A DNA stretch of 64,000 nucleotides from Eublepharis macularius (lineage: Eukaryota; Chordata; Lepidosauria; Squamata; Eublepharidae). The position numbers were made by a program, and so were the translations under genes. Of the stretch, positions 23,204 through 32,280 are shown in pieces. The DNA lies in assembly GCF_028583425.1 (NCBI RefSeq), contig NC_072793.1, positions 57,789,028-57,853,027 of the forward strand, given 5' to 3'. The notes under the pieces were generated by a model, which was given only the letters and a program-made list of their open reading frames with translations, was not told where the DNA came from and made no database searches. The stretch's first letter is position 1, and the number at the start of each line of letters is the position of its first letter.

Positions 23204-23259
23204 GCATCCAGTGTACAATGTTTCTTGGGACAGAGTTAGATATAAGTTGTAAGTTATTG

Positions 23260-23262
<3 letters not shown>

Positions 23263-23300
<38 letters not shown>
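23263..23300. repeat. (TC)19 microsatellite in FOXI1 intron
   Basis: Nineteen perfect TC units, about 220 bp upstream of the exon 2 acceptor. Likely length-polymorphic. Confidence 0.97.
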
Positions 23301-23305
<5 letters not shown>

Positions 23306-23519
23306 TTCTACCTCAAGGGTTATTTCAGGGAAGGTTAGGCAGGACCTGAGGAATCTGGCTTTAAGGATCTGGATTGATTTGAATAAGGCAGTACCTTTTT
23401 TTTTTAAAGGGTGTTACCCAAATTGCTGCTTTTCCTGAATCTGAGCCAAAGAAAGCCCTGAGAACCAGCTCTTTGTTGGCTGCAATTATATGTATGTTTT
23501 TCTGCCGTTGTTTTAACAG

Positions 23520-24073
23520 GGAAAGGCAATTACTGGACCTTGGATCCAAACTGTGAGAAGATGTTTGACAATGGAAACTTTCGTCGCAAAAGGAAGAAGA
23601 AATCTGATATTAGTGCCAGCACAGCATCACTTGCTTCTGACAAATCAGAAAACGGTGCCCTCAGCAGCAGCCCCAAAGCAGCAGAGCATCAAGACATTTT
23701 AGAAAATTCCTCTTCTGGAACTGAGAGCTCACCTGAAAAGAGCTCCCCACCCCCACCTTCTGCTGCTCCCTGCCTGAACAACTTCCTGTCCACTATGACA
23801 GCATATGTGAATGGGTCCAATTCTGTGAGTCGTTCAGTGCCCCTGGGACTTAGTACTGAAGTTGGGGACAAAATGGGACAAAATATGGTAGGCTTCAACT
23901 CATACTCTCCTCTTTCTAACATTCCCAGCCATGGCAGCGGAGAGTGGTCCAATTCCATGTCCTCTGGTCATCTTGGCTACAGCAGTTCAGTTCTCAACCA
24001 GTTCAACACCAGTTTCTACAACAGCCTTGCTGCAAATAATACCCTGTATGCCAGAGAGGGTACTGAAGTGTAA
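23520..24073 (+). CDS. FOXI1: FOXI1 exon 2 with stop
   Basis: Second and last FOXI1 coding exon. Acceptor TTTTAACAG|G completes the glycine codon, then [20 protein letters not shown] finishes wing 2 of the forkhead domain (to about residue 217). A basic RRKRKKK follows at 213-219 and probably serves as nuclear localisation signal. The rest is a Ser/Pro-rich C-terminal region, including [15 protein letters not shown], the type of low-complexity activation region usual in FOXI proteins. The protein ends LYAREGTEV with TAA at 24071-24073. The total of 375 aa is close to mammalian FOXI1 (about 378 aa as I recall). An antisense open frame at 23689-23958 is a shadow. FOXI2 or FOXI3 are less likely, given the N-terminus and the position next to DOCK2. 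Confidence 0.97.
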
Positions 24074-24480
24074 ATTTGTGACAAGAGGAGAAATATGTAC
24101 AAATATGTAGAGCAAAAATATGCTTTGGAAAGGTGCTTTATATTAGTTCTTCATTTCTGGCACCCATCTGCCGACTTTAGTTAGACAAGCACAAAATTCT
24201 TTATTAATACAAGATAAATAGGCCACAATGGTTTCAAGCTGCACTGTATAATTTTGACCTTCAGGGGTCTTATCTTTCTACGTTTACATATGACTATATC
24301 CTCTAACTCCACTTTAATGAATATAAATACCCTGGTTCCATTGTAAAGCAAAACAGAATGATCGCTTCATATATAAACCCATCTTGAATGGATGGAATGA
24401 AAGCAGTCTTTTCTTACTTTGCAACCACATTCAATTTGAGTATGAAACCATGAGTAAAGTGTATAAATAAGCTTCACTAA

Positions 24481-24568
24481 CAGTGAAATCCTAAGCAGAG
24501 TTACTCCAATCCAAGCCTATTGAAATCAATGGGCTTAGATTGGAGTAACTCTGCTTGGGATTTCACTG
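24481..24568. mobile_element. 88-bp inverted-repeat miniature element in FOXI1 3' UTR
   Basis: Arms CAGTGAAATCCTAAGCAGAG and the complement of CAGTGAAATCCCAAGCAGAG continue inward to ATTGA-AA-TCAAT, so nearly the whole element is stem. In RNA I count about 41 Watson-Crick pairs, two G:U pairs and one mismatch when the flanking A:U pair is included. TAA lies directly on each side (24478-24480, 24569-24571), consistent with a 3-bp target duplication. Confidence 0.85.
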
Positions 24569-25275
24569 TAAATGGTCTTGATTATACTTCTTTGGTTAAC
24601 TGAAAATATAAGGTGTGATCCAGACAAAGTTGCATATATAAAGACCCACTGCTCACAACAGGAAAATGTTAGTACTTATCTCTCATACTGAAACGATGAG
24701 ACTTAAAAGTATTTATTCTGGGCATGATCCAATGAATGTTACTTGCCATTTGATTCTATTCCAAAGCCATTATTAAAAAAACTTGCAGGTAGGCAAATGC
24801 TACTTGTCTTAATAATGCTCATGAAATATGTTGTGTATGCCATGATGTGTGATCTGGAAGACCAAATGTGGTTGTTGCAGAAAACTAGAACTAGACAAAG
24901 AATCTAAATATAATGCTTTTTTTTGTGCAGAAAGTATAACCCTTATGAAGAAGAGTTGAAAAGTTTTGTGGACTTAAGTAGCTCAAACTGTTGACTTATC
25001 TATATGCATGAGCCTTTATGACTTCAAGAAATAGTTATTAATTCAGAGGGGGGAAAACTTTAAAAAATGTACACTCCTTAAAACATTTCTAGCCCACTGT
25101 AATAACTCAAATAGTGTATTTTTAAAAAAATACAAATGCATCCTTTTCTTATACAAAATATGTTCTTTAGCAAGGTCGATGTGTTATTACAAACAAAACA
25201 CTGTTTCTTGATATTTTTATTGTGTGTATTTTGGTTACAGTTTCAATGATGGGGACATGCAGGAAAATATTTTTT

Positions 25276-25281
25276 AATAAA
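25276..25281 (+). terminator. FOXI1: FOXI1 poly(A) signal
   Basis: AATAAA in TTTTTAATAAAATATT, followed within about 20-40 bases by GT-rich sequence (TGTATGTAAATCTGTGTG), the classical downstream element. It is the first canonical signal after the stop. Confidence 0.75.
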
Positions 25282-25300
25282 ATATTTGTATGTAAATCTG

Positions 25301-26045
25301 TGTGCACATGTCACATTTGCAACATTTTAAATGTTTTATAATTCAGGGCCAGTTGAAAACTGATTAATATGACATAATTCTGATAGCTGTTCATTTTATG
25401 ATGTTTAACTCCCCCTATTCCCTGCTGTTCTGCTGGGAGATACCAGGATCACACGTTCTCAGATTGCTGAACAATGCAAAGTTTGCTTGCCTCTTCTTTT
25501 GCTATGCCCCTTGAACATGAAAGCATGCCTACATGGGTCCATGCAAAGGCCAAATGATTCTGCTACAGCAGTTACCACAGTCTCCCCAACTATAAAGGCT
25601 TTTTAATGTTCTGTATGCAAAATGACAGGCAAGTGAAAGTGAAAAGTACATAGGCACAATCCACCCATGGATGATAATGGAATAACTAGCCTTCCCATGC
25701 ATTTGATGAAACTTTATTTGTGGGTAGTTTATTGGACAATCATGTTCTGGTAGACAGAAGAGCAATTCTTGTTCATATCTAGATGTGTATATTGTGTAGA
25801 CAAGTGGGTTTTAACAGCTTTATTTTTAAGTGCAGTGAACTGCCTTGAACACTGGGGGGGGGGGCGTGTTAAGAAACCTTCTGCAAATTACTGTGATGCC
25901 TGAAAAAGCATAATTTTAGCCAGCCTGAAGTGTGAGAGTTTATTAAACTACAAGTTAAAAATATGCAGAGAATAAAATGGAAGTTCCATGCAGTGGATGC
26001 AGTTAAGAAGATCTTCCCATCATTGTATCAACAGTTGCTTCTCCT
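25301..26045. other. FOXI1 downstream flank
   Basis: No repeat or exon recognised. Contains a G run near 25853-25864. The open frame at 25529-25765 (-) has no similarity I can name. Confidence 0.45.
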
Positions 26046-26433
26046 CAGGGCTTTTTTCTGGGAAAACAGGTGGTGGCACTCAGTGGGTTGCCAGCACAGG
26101 GGGCAACTCTTGGCAGGAAGTGGTGCCCCTGGTACCACATGTGCGCGCCCAAAGTGCACACACACTCCCAGGACCAATGATGTCACTTTGGGTCAGCTAG
26201 AACAAGGAGGGAGTTTTAAAAAGTTTAAGTCACCCTTGGCGAAAATGGTCACATGGCTGGTGGCCCCACCCCCTGATCTCCAGACAGAGGGGAGTTTAGA
26301 TTGCCCTCTGTGCGGAGGGCAATCTAAACTCCCCTCTGTCTGGAGATCAGGGGGCGGGGCCACCAGCCATGTGTCCATGCTCAAGAGGTTCTGGAACTCT
26401 GTTCCACAGCATTCCAGCTGGAAAAAAACCCTG
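26046..26433. mobile_element. hAT-like hairpin element, long copy 2
   Basis: Same termini (CAGGGCTTTTTTCTGGGAA ... GAAAAAAACCCTG) and same central palindrome as 16052-16312, but with about 130 extra bases on the left side (GCCAGCACAGGGGGC to CACCCTTGGCG) that the short copies lack. Flanking 8-mers CTTCTCCT and CGTCTCTG agree at only five of eight positions, so the duplication has decayed or one end is altered. Confidence 0.8.
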
Positions 26434-27597
26434 CGTCTCTGTAAAAATTTCCTGTGCTGCTCAAAGAAACACTTCTTTGCTACCTGCATATGGAATAGAG
26501 TGGGGCTGCCGCCGCTGTATCAGCTCCAAGATTATCATGGCAAGAGTGGTTTGAGCAGCACACAATGTGAAGTAGGCAACTTTGAGGATGGGGAACTGAT
26601 GCTGCAAAACTGATTTGTCAAAGGCTAAACAGCAATCCCTATTGTGAAGCTGGATTACAACCACACACAAGTAAGTCACAGGGTCTATATACCTTCTCCC
26701 CTCTCTTGGATGGCCAGAGGAAGAGGCTTTAAGATGACAAGTGAATACTATCTCAGCATGAGTTGGGGGGAATCATAGATTTATCCATGAGGAGTCAATT
26801 TGTCAGTGAGGGCTGGAAGGAGAAGGAATGTTTTCCACTTGAATCTTTCATATCACAAATAGGCACATTGTTCACCAGTTCAAGAAGCTGCAAGGACCTG
26901 TCATTTCAAATAATATGTTCATGGTACCTGTTCTCTATAATCTCAGAGTATTTAGAACTAATGATTTCTATGTCAACAGTTCGAGGCTTGAATAGATTTT
27001 ATTTGGTTTTGGAATCTTGCCCTATCTTGAATGTGCAGGTTGATTTACAGGATTTGCAAACTAAACACCTTTACAGAGGAACTTTTAGATCCTTCTGTGC
27101 AACTATTTAAAAAGTTAACAAAAAGAATTCTTATTATTCTTTGTATTTGGAGGAAGTTTTCTATCTTGAAGTTTTCTATCCTCAGTAGACAGTCTTGATA
27201 AGCCCTGCCCCCACATGTAGGAAGTGAGCTTAAATGTACCAGGTATAGCTGCTAAGGAAACAACAAAAATTTAGAATAAAGATGTTAGCGACTGAAGCGG
27301 AAATGGCAGTTTGGGGTGGGGAGTGGCAGTAAGAGGACAGATCTTTGATTCAAGAGGGTTTTAATAACTCCTGGGAGAAATGTAACTAGTGCAACTTCTG
27401 CCATGATAGTACTACAGTGAAAGGGAAGCCACATCTGCATAATAACTCCCTGTGCTATGATAATATTCATATTAAGGGCACAAGAGTCTCTTTTGTGCAG
27501 AACCTTCACTAACGAGAAGTGGTTTGAGAAATTAATTTTTGGTCCCTTCATAGTTAAAGTGCGGAGGCATTGTAATATGTTGGAGGGCGTAGAGTAC
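26434..27597. other. Intergenic, nothing recognised
   Basis: No clear repeat, RNA gene or exon. The open frame at 26763-27110 has no recognisable domain and no splice or promoter support. Confidence 0.45.
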
Positions 27598-27790
27598 TTT
27601 ATGTGGCGTTCTGGTTAGTGTGTTGAACATGGGATGTAGGAGACCCTGGTTGTTAGTTCCCACAGGTATAAAGCTCACTGGTGATCTTGGGCCAGTTATA
27701 CTATTTCAGCCTTAATATGATTCAGGGTTATTTGGAAGATAAAATAGTGAAGCCATCCTGATTTCCTTTGAGGAAGGTCAAAATAAAAAA
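27598..27790 (+). mobile_element. tRNA-derived SINE, diverged
   Basis: TGGCGTTCTGGTTAGTGTGT (A-box-like), GGAGACCCTGGTTGTTAGTT (decayed B box), GATCTTGGGCCAGTTATAC and GGTTATTTGGAAGATAAAAT fit the family layout. Confidence 0.65.
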
Positions 27791-27849
27791 TTAATATACA
27801 AGTGGGGGACCTGCAAGAACTTCTGGGGGGGGCATAATTTCTCTCAGGG

Positions 27850-28185
27850 CTGCCCATCCCCAGGTGGAGTTGGGGAATCTCTCACTTCCAGCCTCTGTCC
27901 CCCCCCCCCCCCGCCATTTCTTACCTCACTGGCAGAGGGTTAAGACATGGAGAACGGGCCTGAGAGGCAAGAAACCTCCTGGGCAAGCATGCAGCAGGCA
28001 CAGGGATGTCACTTCCGGAAGTGATGTCATCACACTTGGCAATGGGCACGCTCCTGTGCTTTGCAGGGGCCAATTTGGTCCTCACTGGGCTGAATTGGCC
28101 TTGTGCAAAGTGCAGGAACATGCTCACTGCCAGCACAATCACATCACTTCTGTCACTATGTAGCCTCCCCCCCAAATTACAGGAG
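27850..28185. mobile_element. Miniature element with ETS/CRE-like palindromes, copy 1
   Basis: Related to 46050-46485 and 51337-51626. Contains CACTTCCGGAAGTG (28010-28023) directly followed by TGATGTCATCA. Ends are decayed. Confidence 0.5.
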
Positions 28186-28324
28186 GCTGTGTATGGGTTT
28201 CCCTCAACTGGAAGAAAAGGCCTGCTGCAGTGCAGACTTCCTTACCATCCACTACACTAGCCCCCACTTTACTGAGCCCAGAGGTCTGGAGAGGGCAAGC
28301 TCAGGCTGCAGTCCCCATTACCAG

Positions 28325-28536
28325 AATTGCCAATTTCGGGTTGGGAAGTTTCTGGAGATTTTGAGGGTGGAGCCTGTGGAATGTGGGATTTGGAGAGGGA
28401 AGGAACCTCAGCAGGGTATAATGCCATAGCGCCCACATTCCAAAGCAGTCATTTTCTCCAGGGGATTTGATCTCTGTTGCCTGGAGATCAGTTGTAATTT
28501 AGGGAGATCACCAATCACCACACGCAGGGTGGCAAC
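28325..28536 (+). mobile_element. GTTGCCA-ended miniature element, copy 2
   Basis: ATTGCCAATTTCGGGTTGGG at the left and GGGTGGCAACC at the right; inside, GGGATTTGGAGAGGGAAGG, AATGCCATAG, CCAAAGCAGTCATTTTCTCC and CTGGAGATCAGTTGTAATTT, as in the copy at 45824-46028. Confidence 0.75.
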
Positions 28537-28539
28537 CTC

Positions 28540-29217
28540 ACCTGTTACTATGAGGGAAAAATTGAGGATAATCCTGAAGATTTTGTCTGAAGATTTTTAT
28601 AGAAACTTATTTCCTCGCATCTATGTTTCTATTATCCAGATCTTGTAAGATTTGCAGCGGCCAAGCAGATGCAGTGTTAGAGCAGCAAGCACAAGCAATC
28701 TGCTGAACTGCTGGACCTTCTGGGTCTATTATTATAAAGAATTACCTGTCCCAGAGTTCCTTTTGCACAGGCAGGAGGGAGGGATCCTTGGTGGGAAAGC
28801 ACCTTATGACAGTGGGAGCAGGTGCTACTGCTTCTTCTGGTGGGACCTGAAGGCCCAAAATAGATATATAAGTAACTGTCTCATTCATTCACAGTCACAT
28901 TTGCTCCGTGCTGCCATGTCTGATGGTGGTTATAAATAAAAATCCAGAAAGTTAAGGAGGTAAATGAAAGGAAACAAAAAGAAACTAAAGAAAGTCTTAA
29001 TCAGGTTTTGGCAATGGGGCTTGGCTGGGCACAGTTGCCAATGGGGCACATGCAAGGATTTGTGAAGGGCCTCACTTTCCCCTACATTCTCCTCCCCACA
29101 CTATTTCCTCTTTTCCTCTTCCTGGCAGCGCCCATATCCTCACCTTTCTCTGCTTCCTTTTCTCCTTCTCATACCAACAGACCAACCCTTTATCTGCCCC
29201 CTTCTTCAGCTATATTT
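28540..29217. other. Intergenic, nothing recognised
   Basis: No repeat or exon identified. The T/C-rich stretch 29080-29210 gives a low-complexity open frame only. Confidence 0.4.
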
Positions 29218-29425
29218 AATATTTATTTACTTTATTTATATCCTTGCCTTCTCCACAATGGGGGACACAGGCAGTTTATGTTATTCTCCTTACCTCCATT
29301 TATCCTCACACCAACCCTTTGAAGTTGTTACTCTACAGATGTGTGACTGGTCCAAGGTCATCCAGCAAGCTTTCATGGTAGTGGTAATTCAGAACTGAGT
29401 TTTCCAGATCCTAGTCTGAAATTCT
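29218..29425 (-). mobile_element. tRNA-derived SINE (reverse)
   Basis: ATATTTATTTACTTTATTTA tail, then CATTTATCCTCACACCAACC, CCAAGGTCATCCAGCAAGC and TTCCAGATCCTAGTCTGAA: the family read backwards. Confidence 0.75.
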
Positions 29426-29430
29426 GGGAA

Positions 29431-29608
29431 GGCAGGCAGCATGGTGTGGACAGATCTCAAAAGCTAATCTGGGTTGATACTTGGATGGTAGACCACTAAG
29501 GAAGACACTTCAGAGGAAGGCAATGGCAAACCAACTCTGCTTTTCATTTACCTTGCCTTTGCTGGGGTTGCCATAAGTCAGTTGTAACTTGACAGCACTT
29601 TACACACA
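29431..29608 (+). mobile_element. 5S-rRNA-headed SINE with BovB-like tail
   Basis: The head contains AAAGCTAATCTGGGTTGATA and CTTGGATGGTAGACCA, matching the 5S rRNA internal promoter region (AAGCTAAGCAGGGTC ... TACTTGGATGGGAGACC). Body GAAGGCAATGGCAAACCA; tail GGGGTTGCCATAAGTCAG ... ACTTGACAGCAC matches the BovB 3' end at 4054-4100. Not a 5S rRNA gene: the 5' half is degenerate and the tail is a LINE tail. Confidence 0.85.
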
Positions 29609-29703
29609 TATTCTGTAAACCTAACCATGACACCACACTGTATTGGGGGGTGGGGGTGGCTGCTATTAAATAGTAGCAAGCAGCCATGCAAATTACATGG
29701 TAG

Positions 29704-29931
29704 CAGGGCTTTTTTCTGGGAAAAGAGGTGGTGGAACTCAGTGGGTTGCCCTCAGAGAAAATGGTCACATGGCTGGTGGCCCCACCCCCTGATCTCCAGA
29801 CAGAGAGGAGTTTAGGGAAATCTAAACTCCCCTCTGTCTGGAGATCAGGGGGCGGGGCCACCAGCCATGTGACCATTTTCAAGAGGTTCTGGAACTCCGT
29901 TCCACCACGTTTCAGCTGAAAAAAAGCCCTG
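29704..29931. mobile_element. hAT-like hairpin miniature element, copy 3
   Basis: Termini CAGGGCTTTTTTCTGGGAA and GCTGAAAAAAAGCCCTG; perfect 8-bp duplication CATGGTAG at 29696-29703 and 29932-29939. Shortest copy, 228 bp, almost entirely palindromic. Confidence 0.9.
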
Positions 29932-29939
29932 CATGGTAG

Positions 29940-31199
29940 CAAACTACATGGTAGCAAGTGCAACTATCCCATTAGTTGCTGACAGGCCTGGCCATGATGA
30001 GTCCTTTCTTGAAGACCAAAAGAGCCATTGAAAGGGTCCTCCTCCCTGCCTTTTACTGACAGAAACCAAGGCTTGAAGGCTGGCAAGAATGTTTTGGTTA
30101 TCTAGCAATCGTATTTCTTAAAGATACATGTGCTGCTTCTGTTATTTTGGGGGATTGTAACCTCCCCCACTTTCAGATTGTTCTGTAAACCTATGGCTTT
30201 ATCAGAAGTGTAGAAAGATCTGTCTTATCTGTCCACGGTCCCAGTCTCCAAACTGCAGCATCCTCAGATGGTGCCCTGTTGAACATTAGATATATTGATG
30301 ATGTACATTGTGGATATATATGTTTCCAGACAAAACCAGAACTTATTAATTAATTAGTAGAAGCTAGGCAATGTATGCCAAGCGTTTTTTGTTGTTCATT
30401 TATTACAGCTCCTTGAGTTAAATATTTATAAGGGAATTTTTAAATTTATCTCGATTGGAAATATTGGAATCTAAAAGTATGCTGCTTTTCACAGAAGCAA
30501 ATATAAGTCCAGTAGGCAGACAAAAGAAGAGAGGCTTCTGAAAAATGGGTCTAAAGCCTGCTGTAACTCTTGATGTGTGAAAAAAGTACTGACAACTGGA
30601 GCACAAAAAAGATCCATCCACAATCACATCAGCGTGCCTAAACAATATGTCAACTGGATATTTGCCTATCCAAAATAAGTTAAAAGCCTGCTTGTCCTCT
30701 TCATTTTCCTTTGCTGCTTATTTATGAGGGAGCCCTAGGTTCTACCTTTTACTTTGTGGTTCATTTGTGGTTTTATCTAACATATTTCTGTGCTACAAAT
30801 ATAATTGACTTCTTCAACCCTTTAGGCACTCTTGTACTTAATGGACTTCTGACTACCTCAATTCAGCAGATTTATGTGTATCTGCATAAACCAAAGCCAT
30901 TTGTTTTTCCTTTCATTTCAAAAGGTGCCAGAACATGATTACAAGACCTGCATAGTACCACTGAGCAATCCTTGTCAATGACGTTATATGATGACACGTT
31001 CACAGAATATTCAGCCACAGGTTTAAGCAGTCTTGAATTGAGCTAATAATGCAGGTAGTGTTTAACCTCTATTCAGTGGGGATGTGGTGCCCCTTTAGAG
31101 ACTAGGTTTATGGTCTGGGAGCGCTATTAGGACCTACTTTGCTTATAGATGCCGTGCCTGAGGAGGGGAACATTTCACCATCTCCAGTTGGTACTCCAG
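29940..31199. other. Intergenic, nothing recognised
   Basis: AT-rich DNA without identifiable repeats or exons. Confidence 0.45.
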
Positions 31200-31870
31200 T
31201 TGTGGCTCTTCATTGAGAAGGATAAGATTGCCACAGTTGTCCATACTTTAATGATACCTGCAGTGCTCTACATGTGGGTCTGCCTTCAAAAAGTGTTTGG
31301 AAACTTCAGCTTGTCCAAAATATAGTGGCCACATTACTAGCCAGGACTCATTGTATAGATCATATTTCATTGTTGCCTGGCTTGTTCTAAATGCTGTTTT
31401 TGACTGTAAAGCTATAAATGGTCTGTAACTAGGGTATAAGAAAGACTGAGCTTTTCTCTTATGGACATACCCATTAGTTGAGCTTAACATCATGTAGGCA
31501 CCCAGCCTTTGGCTGTCAGGCTACCAAAGGTGGTGCTTTTCTTACAATTGTATTCATTTTCTGGACATTCACCTCCAAAACTTATTCACCTGACACTGTC
31601 AGAGTCATCCATCAGAAGCTAGATGAAATTTATTCTGTTTACATGAAGTTAGAGGTGGGTGGTTCTCTGCTCCATTGGCCTTTAGTGAATGTTTCCTGCT
31701 TATTTCCTGCTCACGTGGCTTAGATTGTGCAATGTTGTTTGGCTGTTTTGGGATGAATATGGTATCTTGGTTGAAATTGCTGGACCTACCATTTCATTGC
31801 TTTTTGCAATTTTTGCTGTTTTTTTTATTATTTTTCCTAATCTACCTTGAAAGGCTCAGGCTAGAATGGT
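31200..31870 (+). mobile_element. L2/CR1-like LINE 3' coding remnant
   Basis: With frame breaks it reads KLQLVQNIVATLLA and CIDHIS, then ends in a TACCTTGAAAGGCTCAGG-type tail. LQLVQNAAARLL-like wording is typical of the C-terminal end of L2/CR1 reverse transcriptases. Many stops. Confidence 0.7.
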
Positions 31871-32089
31871 AGAGAGAACTACTTTTCTCGCTTTTCGAGC
31901 ATAGCGATGTAGTGACAGACTGTTTTACCTGCTGAATCATTCCTTGAATGTATATGCTAAGGAAACAGATTCCTTGCCAGAAAAAAGACAGCAAGTAATT
32001 AAGCTGCAGATCACCTCAGGGTTACTGCAATGATATGTCATGAACTTATGGGAGTGAAAATTGAACTCTCCTATACTGGGAGATATAAT

Positions 32090-32280
32090 TATTAGGTTTT
32101 TATTCTGTCCTCTCTCTGGAAGATATACATAGTCCCTTCCCCTGCTTTATCTTCACAACGGCCCTGTGAGGCAAGCTAAGCTGAGAGAGGGTGACTAGCC
32201 CAAGGTCACAAATCAAGGTTTATGGCAGAGCAGGGATTTAAGCCTAGGTCTCCCTGGTAATAATCTAACCACACCAGCTT
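32090..32280 (-). mobile_element. tRNA-derived SINE (reverse)
   Basis: TATCTTCACAACGGCCCTGT, GCCCAAGGTCACAAATCAAG, TTTAAGCCTAGGTCTCCCTG (complement of B-box region) and AATCTAACCACACCAGC. Confidence 0.75.

Larger units (their letters stand above)
21694..23519 (+). other. FOXI1: FOXI1 intron 1
   Basis: Single 1826-bp intron inside the forkhead domain, the position usual for FOXI genes. It contains three SINE fragments (22223-22382, 22383-22545, 22981-23203) and a TC microsatellite (23263-23300). Confidence 0.95.
24074..25300 (+). other. FOXI1: FOXI1 3' UTR (predicted)
   Basis: About 1.2 kb from the stop to the poly(A) signal at 25276, AT-rich and lacking an earlier AATAAA. It carries a transposon-derived inverted repeat at 24481-24568 that would fold into a long stem in the mRNA. 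The end point is an estimate from the signal. Confidence 0.65.

Noticed and set aside
26193..26489. Overlapping open frames with the repeated peptide LPSVWRSGGGATSHV (also at 15899 and 29544)
   Set aside because: The same peptide is read on both strands because the DNA is a palindromic transposon; no gene.
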